A stretch of 64,000 nt of DNA from an uncultured Paracoccaceae bacterium. GTDB lineage: Bacteria > Pseudomonadota > Alphaproteobacteria > Rhodobacterales > Rhodobacteraceae. Location of the stretch: positions 682,001-746,000 of the forward strand of contig CANMYO010000002.1 of the NCBI GenBank assembly GCA_947502145.1, written 5' to 3'. The notes below the pieces were generated by a model, which ran no database searches, was not told the origin of the DNA, and worked only from the letters and a program-made list of their open reading frames with translations. Numbering within the stretch: the first letter of the stretch is position 1; each line of letters opens with the position of its first letter. Both the position numbers and the translations under genes were made by a program. Shown here one piece after another: positions 57,597 to 64,000 of the stretch.

Positions 57597-57794
57597 CTGC
57601 CTGTGCCTTTCAAAAGGTCTGGTTTTGATCCAATCGTTCCACAGATAGATTAAAAGTCAATAAAAACAGATTGTTATCAGTCACCTTTGGTGGCTGCCAA
57701 GGCAAGTTCGTATCTGCCATTGCACCCCATATCCGGTGTCTGATATGTTAACCCGAACAAAATATAGCAGCAGCACAGCAGACAGGCGGCACTT

Positions 57795-60545
57795 GTGACC
57801 GACACCCCGGAAACCCCTGAAAAAGATGACGAAATTCCACCTGAGCGTCCCGTGTTCGCGGGCCCCAGCGTGTCGATCATTGACGAAATGCGCACGTCCT
57901 ACCTGGATTATGCGATGTCCGTCATCGTCAGCCGGGCGATTCCGGACCTGCGCGATGGCCTAAAGCCGGTTCACCGCCGCATTATCTATTCCATGTACGA
58001 AAAGGGTATCACCCACGACAAGTCGTACCGTAAATCCGCCAAATCCGTGGGCGATGTGATGGGCTCTTACCACCCGCATGGCGATAGCGCGATTTATGAA
58101 TCATTGGTGCGGATGGCGCAGGACTTTGCGATGTCACTGCCGCTAATTGACGGTCAGGGCAACTTTGGGTCGATGGACGGCGATAACGCGGCTGCCATGC
58201 GTTACACCGAAAGCCGCTTGGCCAAGGTCGCGTCTTTCATGACCGGCGACCTGGGCAAAGAGACAGTGGATTTCCTGCCAAACTATGATGGCACAGAAAC
58301 CGAACCTTCGGTGCTGCCGTCACGCTTTCCGAACATGCTGGTCAACGGCGCGGGCGGTATTGCCGTTGGTATGGCGACAAATATTCCCCCCCACAATCTT
58401 GGCGAAGTCATTGATGCCACCTTGGCGCTGATTGATGACCCGGATCTGTCTTCCGAAGCGCTGATTGATCACATTCCCGGCCCCGATTTCCCCACTGGCG
58501 GGATCATGCTGGGCCGGTCTGGCGCGCGCAAAGCCTATCTGGAAGGCCGTGGCAGTGTCATCATGCGCGCCAAGACCCGCGTCGAAGAAATTCGCAAAGA
58601 TCGGTGGGCCATCGTCATTGATGAGGTGCCCTATCAGGTCAACAAGGCCTCAATGATCGAAAAGATCGCCGAGGCCGCCCGCGAAAAGCGGATCGAGGGT
58701 ATCAGCCACGTTCAGGATGAATCCGACCGCAACGGCGTGCGGGTCGTGGTCGAACTGAAGCGGGATGCAACGGCCGAAGTCGTGTTGAATCAATTGTTCC
58801 GCTTTACGCCAATGCAGACCAATTTTGCCTGCAACATGCTCGCGCTGAATGGCGGGCGTCCCGAAACGCTGACGCTGCGCGGCTTTCTGACAGCATTTGT
58901 CGACTTCCGCGAAGATGTCGTGGCCCGCCGGACAGCCTTTGAACTGCGCAAGGCGCGCGAACGCAGCCACGTGCTGTGCGGTCTGGCCGTCGCGGTCAGC
59001 AATATTGATGAGGTCGTCAATACGATCCGGCAATCAGCCGATGCTGCCGAAGCGCGCGAGAAGCTGATGACCCGTCGCTGGCCAGCGCAAAGCATTCTTG
59101 AATACATCAAGCTGATTGACGATCCGACGCACACAGCTAACGACGATGGCACTTATAATCTGTCGGAAACGCAGGCCCGCGCGATCCTTGAACTGCGCCT
59201 GCAACGGTTGACCCAAATTGGTGTCAAAGAGGTGACGGACGAACTTCAGGAACTCGCGGCAAAGATCAGAGAATACTTGGAAATTCTTGGCTCGCGCGAT
59301 CGGATCATGCAGATTATTCGCGACGAGTTGCATGAGGTCCGTGACCAATTTGCCGTGCCACGCCGGACAGAGATCATCGACTGGTCCGGTGACATGGAAG
59401 ACGAAGATCTGATCGAAAAAGAGGACATGGTGGTGACCGTGACCTCAGGCGGATATATCAAGCGGACGGCGCTTGCCGATTTCCGTGCGCAGCGGCGGGG
59501 CGGCAAGGGGCTCTCCTCGATGCAGACCAAGGAAGAAGACGTCGTCACGACCCTGTTCGTGGCCAATACCCATACGCAACTGCTGTTCTTCACGACCGAT
59601 GGCATGGTCTACAAGCTGAAGACCTGGCGGTTGCCTCTTGGCAGCCGGACCGCCAAGGGCAAGGCGATTGTCAATATTCTGCCGATCCCGACCGGTGTGA
59701 CAATCGCGGCGATCATGCCTGTCGACCGGCCTGAAGAAGATTGGGCAGACCTGCAGGTCGTCTTTGCGACATCTGCTGGAACTGTGCGCCGTAACGCCCT
59801 GTCAGACTTCACAAATGTGAAGTCCAACGGCAAGATTGCCATGAAGTTCGAAGGCGAACATGAAGGCACCACCCTGATCAATGCCCGCATCGCATCAAAC
59901 GATGATGACGTCATGCTGGTGACAAATTCGGGCCGGGCGATCCGCTTCCCCGCAACGGATGTGCGGGTCTTTAACAGTCGCGCTTCCGTGGGTGTGCGTG
60001 GGATCAGATTGCAAGGAACGGACGCGGTTGTGTCGATGTCGATCATCCGCCACTTCAAGGCCGATCCTGAGGAACGCGCGGCCTATCTCAAGATGCGCCG
60101 CGCCATGGCTGGCCTGACGGATGACGCCGAAAACGAGGACGATGACGGTGTCACACCCGGTGCGATCAGCCAGGAACGCTATGCCGAAATGTCCGCAGCC
60201 GAAAATCTGATCCTGACAATCACATCAAAAGGTGCCGGTAAACTATCGTCATCACACGATTATCCGGTTCGAGGCCGTGGCGGCATGGGGGTTGCGGCGA
60301 TGGACAAGGCGATGCGCGGCGGGCCGCTGGTCACGTCGTTCCCGGTCCAGCCAAGCGATCAGATCATGCTTGTCACTTCAACCGGTCAGTCAATCCGTGT
60401 CCCGGTGGACGGCATCAGTTTCCGCAGTCGCGGGGCGGGCGGTGTGAAAGTCTTTGACACCGCCAAGGGTGAAGAAGTCGTCAGCGTTGCCTGGATCGCC
60501 GATCAGGGTGACGAAAGTGACACAGGGGCAGCGCTCGACTCGTAG
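57795..60545 (+). CDS. gyrA: DNA gyrase subunit A
   Basis: The 916-residue protein is a complete GyrA. The breakage-reunion domain holds the catalytic Tyr137 in [13 protein letters not shown]. The quinolone-resistance region reads [18 protein letters not shown], with Ser98 and Glu102 at the places of E. coli Ser83 and Asp87. The C-terminal beta-pinwheel carries the GyrA box QRRGGKG. An insert with many acidic residues (about 765-785, [10 protein letters not shown]) is typical of Alphaproteobacteria. It starts at GTG 57795. It introduces negative supercoils with GyrB, which is elsewhere. Confidence 0.97.
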   Translation: MTDTPETPEKDDEIPPERPVFAGPSVSIIDEMRTSYLDYAMSVIVSRAIPDLRDGLKPVHRRIIYSMYEKGITHDKSYRKSAKSVGDVMGSYHPHGDSAIYESLVRMAQDFAMSLPLIDGQGNFGSMDGDNAAAMRYTESRLAKVASFMTGDLGKETVDFLPNYDGTETEPSVLPSRFPNMLVNGAGGIAVGMATNIPPHNLGEVIDATLALIDDPDLSSEALIDHIPGPDFPTGGIMLGRSGARKAYLEGRGSVIMRAKTRVEEIRKDRWAIVIDEVPYQVNKASMIEKIAEAAREKRIEGISHVQDESDRNGVRVVVELKRDATAEVVLNQLFRFTPMQTNFACNMLALNGGRPETLTLRGFLTAFVDFREDVVARRTAFELRKARERSHVLCGLAVAVSNIDEVVNTIRQSADAAEAREKLMTRRWPAQSILEYIKLIDDPTHTANDDGTYNLSETQARAILELRLQRLTQIGVKEVTDELQELAAKIREYLEILGSRDRIMQIIRDELHEVRDQFAVPRRTEIIDWSGDMEDEDLIEKEDMVVTVTSGGYIKRTALADFRAQRRGGKGLSSMQTKEEDVVTTLFVANTHTQLLFFTTDGMVYKLKTWRLPLGSRTAKGKAIVNILPIPTGVTIAAIMPVDRPEEDWADLQVVFATSAGTVRRNALSDFTNVKSNGKIAMKFEGEHEGTTLINARIASNDDDVMLVTNSGRAIRFPATDVRVFNSRASVGVRGIRLQGTDAVVSMSIIRHFKADPEERAAYLKMRRAMAGLTDDAENEDDDGVTPGAISQERYAEMSAAENLILTITSKGAGKLSSSHDYPVRGRGGMGVAAMDKAMRGGPLVTSFPVQPSDQIMLVTSTGQSIRVPVDGISFRSRGAGGVKVFDTAKGEEVVSVAWIADQGDESDTGAALDS

Positions 60546-60608
60546 GGCCGCGCGTATCCTGATGATTTGCTTGTCAGATCCGTGGTGACCGCCTAGGTTG
60601 CATGGCAA

Positions 60609-60625
60609 GGGGCGCAAAAAGCCCC
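60609..60625 (+). promoter_or_regulatory. Short GC hairpin between gyrA and the beta-barrel-like gene
   Basis: GGGGC (60609-60613) and GCCCC (60621-60625) pair around GCAAAAA. No T-run follows, so termination is doubtful; it lies 22 bases before the ATG of the next gene, over its possible leader. Confidence 0.3.
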
Positions 60626-60646
60626 AAGAATTATTGAGGCGAGCAA

Positions 60647-61324
60647 ATGTCATATAACGCAGTTTTTGCTGCCGCTGTTCTTGCAGTGGCCAGCACCCCG
60701 ATTGTCGCGCAACAGTTTACTGGCGGCGAATTGGGTATTGAATACAACGCATTGGTCGATGATTCCAACATCGATGGCGTGTCCTACAACGGGGCCGCTG
60801 AAATGGCGATCACGCGTCAGTTTGGATTGGGTCTGGACGTCGACAAGATCGACGTGGGTTTTGGGAACATTGATCCCCGGATGACCCTGCACGGTATTTA
60901 TCACCTGAACGAGACCGCCTCTGTCGGGGCGTTCTACGCCAAGACCCCGGGTCTGGATATCGACAATGCATCCTACGGAATCGAAGGCGGTACCGCGCTT
61001 TATGGTGGCGACATTGGCGGCTATATTGGTGTGCAGCAGGTTGGCCCCGAAGAAGTCGTGATCTTTGGGCTGAGTTCGGACACGCCGATCAGCGCGAGCT
61101 TTTCGCTGTTTACCGACTTTGACCTCGCGGCTGACACCGACTTGGCACTCTCGACGAGCGAACTGGGCGTCACCTACAAGATGCAGAACGGACCAGAGTT
61201 CTATGGCCAGTACGGTCGGGTGACAGCGGCGACCGGCGGTGGATCAGCAAGTGAAGATTATATCGGTATCGGCGCGCGCATTACGTTTGGTGCCGCGCGC
61301 GGAACCACGTTCGAAGGGCGTTAA
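60647..61324 (+). CDS. Putative outer-membrane beta-barrel protein
   Basis: The 225-residue protein has a signal peptide (residues 1-21, AAAVLAVASTPIVAQQ) and then alternating amphipathic strands rich in Gly, Asp and aromatic residues (GELGIEYNALVDD, GAAEMAITRQFGLGLDVDKID, TLHGIYHLNETASVGAFYA). It ends with IGIGARITFGAARGTTFEGR, porin-like but without a terminal Phe. Around ten strands are suggested. I assign no specific family; a small porin or surface barrel is likely. Confidence 0.65.
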   Translation: MSYNAVFAAAVLAVASTPIVAQQFTGGELGIEYNALVDDSNIDGVSYNGAAEMAITRQFGLGLDVDKIDVGFGNIDPRMTLHGIYHLNETASVGAFYAKTPGLDIDNASYGIEGGTALYGGDIGGYIGVQQVGPEEVVIFGLSSDTPISASFSLFTDFDLAADTDLALSTSELGVTYKMQNGPEFYGQYGRVTAATGGGSASEDYIGIGARITFGAARGTTFEGR

Positions 61325-61364
61325 TACCCTTTGCAAGATCGCTCATGCCCGATAGATCACGGGC

Positions 61365-62720
61365 ATGAGCAAAATATTGAACATCATTGGCGGCGGCATG
61401 GCCGGATCAGAAGCCGCCTGGCAGGCCGCAAAAGCGGGGATTCAAGTGGTCATCCACGAGATGCGCCCCAAGGTTGGCACATTTGCCCACCGCACCGGGA
61501 ACCTTGCCGAAATGGTGTGTTCCAATTCCTTTCGGTCTGACGATCACGAACAGAACGCGGTTGGTTTGTTGCATTGGGAAATGCGCCAGGCTGGCGGGAT
61601 CATCATGGAAATGGCCGCAAAACACCGCCTGCCTGCTGGTGGCGCGCTGGCCGTTGATCGCGACCCTTTTGCGAAAAGTGTGACCGACGCGCTATTGGCC
61701 CACCCCAATATCAGCCTTTCGTCTGCGGAAATCACCACTTTGCCCGACGACGGTCATTGGATTGTGGCGACCGGCCCGCTGACCTCTGGCGCATTGGCAG
61801 AATCGATCCGGGTCGAAACCGGTGCAGAACAGCTGGCCTTCTTTGATGCCATCGCCCCCATCGTCTATTTTGACAGTGTCAACATGGACGTGGCATGGAT
61901 GCAGTCGCGCTATGACAAGGGTGACACCCCGGAAGAACGCACTGCCTACCTTAATTGTCCGATGACAAAGGACCAATACGAGGCGTTCATCGACGCGCTG
62001 CTGGCGGCTGACAAGACTGAATTCAAAGAGGGTGAAACCGCCAGCTACTTTGACGGCTGCCTGCCGATCGAAGTCATGGCAGAACGGGGTCGGGAAACAC
62101 TGCGATTTGGCCCGATGAAGCCGGTCGGTCTGACGAACGCCTATGATCCCGAAAACAAGGCCTATGCCGTTGTGCAGCTGCGCCGGGACAATGCCCTTGG
62201 AACGCTTTACAATATTGTCGGCTTTCAGACGAAGATGAAGTACGGCGCGCAAAAAGATGTTTTCAAACGTATTCCGGGCCTTGAGAATGCCGAATTTGCA
62301 CGTCTTGGCGGCATTCACCGCAACACATTCATCAACTCTCCGACGCTGCTGGATGAGCAGATGCGATTGCGCTCAAAGCCCCATATCCGGTTCGCGGGCC
62401 AGATCACAGGGGTTGAGGGCTATGTGGAAAGTGCAGCAATGGGATTGCTTGCCGGCCGGATGGCGGTTGCAGAGCTGCGCGGCACCCCCCTCGCGCCGGT
62501 TCCGCATACCACGGCAATGGGCGCGCTTGTGACCCATATCACCGGCGGGGCGGACGCAAAGACGTTCCAGCCGATGAACGTGAATTTTGGGCTGTTTCCG
62601 CCGCTTGACGGCATGCGTGGCGGGCGCAAGGGACGCAAGGAACGCTACAAAGGCTATACGGATCGCGCCAAACAGGATTGGCAGGACTGGCTGGACGGTA
62701 TGAAAGTAGACGCCGCCTAA
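61365..62720 (+). CDS. trmFO: tRNA (uracil-54-C5)-methyltransferase, folate-dependent
   Basis: The 451-residue flavoprotein is a full Trm[20 protein letters not shown] (FAD-binding), [74 protein letters not shown]-type [29 protein letters not shown], and [19 protein letters not shown]. It makes ribothymidine at tRNA position 54 using methylenetetrahydrofolate and FADH2. It is followed by a methyltransferase and gluQRS on the same strand. Confidence 0.96.
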   Translation: MSKILNIIGGGMAGSEAAWQAAKAGIQVVIHEMRPKVGTFAHRTGNLAEMVCSNSFRSDDHEQNAVGLLHWEMRQAGGIIMEMAAKHRLPAGGALAVDRDPFAKSVTDALLAHPNISLSSAEITTLPDDGHWIVATGPLTSGALAESIRVETGAEQLAFFDAIAPIVYFDSVNMDVAWMQSRYDKGDTPEERTAYLNCPMTKDQYEAFIDALLAADKTEFKEGETASYFDGCLPIEVMAERGRETLRFGPMKPVGLTNAYDPENKAYAVVQLRRDNALGTLYNIVGFQTKMKYGAQKDVFKRIPGLENAEFARLGGIHRNTFINSPTLLDEQMRLRSKPHIRFAGQITGVEGYVESAAMGLLAGRMAVAELRGTPLAPVPHTTAMGALVTHITGGADAKTFQPMNVNFGLFPPLDGMRGGRKGRKERYKGYTDRAKQDWQDWLDGMKVDAA

Positions 62721-62741
62721 GTCGCCGCGCTATGCTGGGAC

Positions 62742-63353
62742 ATGACAGACAAAACCCTGAAAACCGGCCTTTGGACGCCGCGCAGCCCCGAAGAGACGCA
62801 AGCGCTATATCGGGATTGGGCGGTGGACTATGACGCTGATGTACTGGATTCAGGCTATGTGACGCCGACCCGGGTTGCTTCTGCGCTGGCAAATGTGATC
62901 CCAAAGACAGTCCGGATCATAGACTTTGGCTGCGGCACAGGCCTGTCCGGTCAGGCTCTCTATGACATTGGGTTCAAGGATCTGGACGGAACCGACGTGA
63001 CACAAGAAATGCTGAGTATCGCCAAGGAACGCGGCATCTACAAGAAAACCTGGTTGTCAGACATTGGTGAGATGAGCTTTGGGCGCGGTGCTTATGGGGC
63101 GATTGTTGCCTGCGGTGTTGTCAGTCTGGGCGCGGCCCCCGCCAGCACGCTTGGCCAATTGGTCGCCAAGCTTGAAACCGGGGGTGTTTTGGCGCTCTCT
63201 TTCAACGATCCTACACTGCAGGACGACAGCTATAGCGATGCGCTGGTGGCCGAGATCGCCAACGGAAGGGCCGAGGTGCTGTTTCGCGAACATGGGCCGC
63301 ACCTGCCGGGCAAGGGCATGGGGTCTGATGTCATCGTGTTGCGCCGCCGGTGA
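62742..63353 (+). CDS. Class I SAM-dependent methyltransferase
   Basis: The 203-residue protein has the Rossmann SAM motif I VRIIDFGCGTGLSGQALYDIG, motif II acidic DGTDVTQEMLSIAKERG, and the post-motif GAIVACGVVSLGAAP. The N-terminal YRDWAVDYDADVLDSGYVTP is common in small-molecule methyltransferases of this branch (UbiE/Williams-Beuren-like). The substrate is unknown. The stop overlaps the gluQRS start (GTGA, 63350-63353). Confidence 0.83.
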   Translation: MTDKTLKTGLWTPRSPEETQALYRDWAVDYDADVLDSGYVTPTRVASALANVIPKTVRIIDFGCGTGLSGQALYDIGFKDLDGTDVTQEMLSIAKERGIYKKTWLSDIGEMSFGRGAYGAIVACGVVSLGAAPASTLGQLVAKLETGGVLALSFNDPTLQDDSYSDALVAEIANGRAEVLFREHGPHLPGKGMGSDVIVLRRR

Positions 63354-64000
63354 TCACCCGCTTTGCGCCGTCGCCGACCGGGCCCTTGCACCTTGGTCAC
63401 GCCTATTCGGCATTGCTGGCATTTGATGCCGCACGCGCTGCCGGTGGCAAATTCCTGTTGCGGATTGAGGATATCGACCAGTCCCGGTCACGTCCGGACT
63501 GGGAAGCCCGGATTTATGATGATCTGCATTGGCTTGGCCTGTCCTGGCCCACCCCGGTGATGCGTCAGTCGGATCGCAGTGGCGTCTACGCCAAGGCCCT
63601 TGATGCGCTTTGGGCAAAGGGATGGCTGTTTCCGTGCACCTGTGGCCGCAAGGACATCATCGCCGCGGTGAGCGCACCGCAAGAAGGCGCGCCGATGGGG
63701 CCGGACGGGGTGATCTATCCCGGCACCTGCCGTGACCGGCCACGCCCGGATCACCGGCCCAACGATGTGCCGCTGCGGCTTAATATGCAACGGGTGGCGC
63801 GTGATCTGAGCTATGTCGAAACCGGGATCGCGCCCCTGCAGGATTGCACCGCGAAGGCGCTGATCAACGCGATTGGCGACGTGGTCCTGGCCCGCCGCGA
63901 TATGGGTACATCCTACCACCTGTCAGTCGTTCTGGATGACGCAGCGCAGGGTGTTACCGAAGTGATCCGCGGGGCCGATCTGGCAGCGGCCACGCCGATT
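63350..64000 (+). CDS. gluQRS: Glutamyl-Q tRNA(Asp) synthetase, 3' end cut by window
   Basis: From GTG 63350 the frame is open to the window edge (217 codons). It has the class I synthetase HIGH-type motif FAPSPTGPLHLGHAYSALLA and LRIEDIDQSRSRPDW. PCTCGRKDI supplies Cys residues of the zinc site typical of GluQRS, and YHLSVVLDDAAQGVTEVIRG is the catalytic core. GluQRS attaches glutamate to queuosine-34 of tRNA-Asp. It is shorter than GltX and lacks an anticodon domain; the 3' part is missing here. It is coupled to the methyltransferase gene. Confidence 0.9.
   Translation, partial: MITRFAPSPTGPLHLGHAYSALLAFDAARAAGGKFLLRIEDIDQSRSRPDWEARIYDDLHWLGLSWPTPVMRQSDRSGVYAKALDALWAKGWLFPCTCGRKDIIAAVSAPQEGAPMGPDGVIYPGTCRDRPRPDHRPNDVPLRLNMQRVARDLSYVETGIAPLQDCTAKALINAIGDVVLARRDMGTSYHLSVVLDDAAQGVTEVIRGADLAAATPI

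Overview
The window looks like chromosome of a marine alphaproteobacterium of the family Rhodobacteraceae (Roseobacter group). The evidence is the moderately GC-rich coding style, a usg-type protein beside gyrA, GcvT-fused dimethylglycine-dehydrogenase-type flavoproteins, RTX proteins ending in a Hint domain, an arginase/ornithine-cyclodeaminase pair with a divergent Lrp regulator, and a permuted mix of housekeeping genes (rpsB-tsf, mfd, hemB, gyrA, trmFO, gluQRS). The species is not determined. No phage, insertion sequence, CRISPR array or rRNA was seen; one tRNA gene is present.

Layout. 1-10.4 kb: a run of envelope and general-stress genes (CreA-like, Pmp3/YqaE, Crp/Fnr regulator, DUF892 ferritin-like, holin-like/DUF3618 membrane cluster, BrkB, EEP phosphatase, AI-2E-type permease, GlsB, PRC-barrel, YidH/DUF202, CsbD). 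10.5-13.8 kb: a sugar-acid operon (otnK-otnC) behind a palindromic operator and promoter, then aroQ coupled to a LuxR-type regulator. 13.8-15.5 kb: a structured non-coding region ending in a strong terminator, then a 458-residue protein of eight ~50-residue repeats. 15.6-17.4 kb: rpsB-tsf. 17.6-26.2 kb: SRPBCC, GNAT, a divergent HupE/DUF4198 pair with overlapping start codons, psuK-psuG, DUF502, LysE-type exporter, patatin, 3-hydroxybutyrate dehydrogenase. 26.4-33.5 kb: a candidate small RNA, a YejA-like binding protein with a tiny lipoprotein, aquaporin, XRE-cupin regulator, acyl-CoA synthetase, FrnE-like DsbA, MFS exporter and an excalibur protein. 33.6-40.3 kb: mfd, a membrane protein, hemB, a CHAP amidase, a SYLF lipoprotein. 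40.3-45.8 kb: two divergent GcvT-type flavoproteins and a MocA-like nucleotidyltransferase. 45.8-51.9 kb: two RTX-Hint proteins, the larger of 1522 residues. 52-64 kb: tRNA-Leu, zinc peptidase, yqaA, dsbB, Lrp regulator, arginase, ornithine cyclodeaminase, usg, gyrA, a beta-barrel-like protein, trmFO, a methyltransferase and gluQRS (cut by the window edge).

How the genes work together. rocF and ocd would turn arginine to ornithine to proline under the divergent Lrp regulator. psuK-psuG degrade pseudouridine. otnK-otnC phosphorylate and decarboxylate a 3-oxo-tetronate. DsbB, the FrnE-like protein, YqaA and the stress cluster all act at or near the envelope. The least explained material is the repeat protein with the structured RNA region beside it, the RTX-Hint pair, and the candidate small RNA at 26.4 kb. 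All functional statements come from reading translations by eye; no database search was run.
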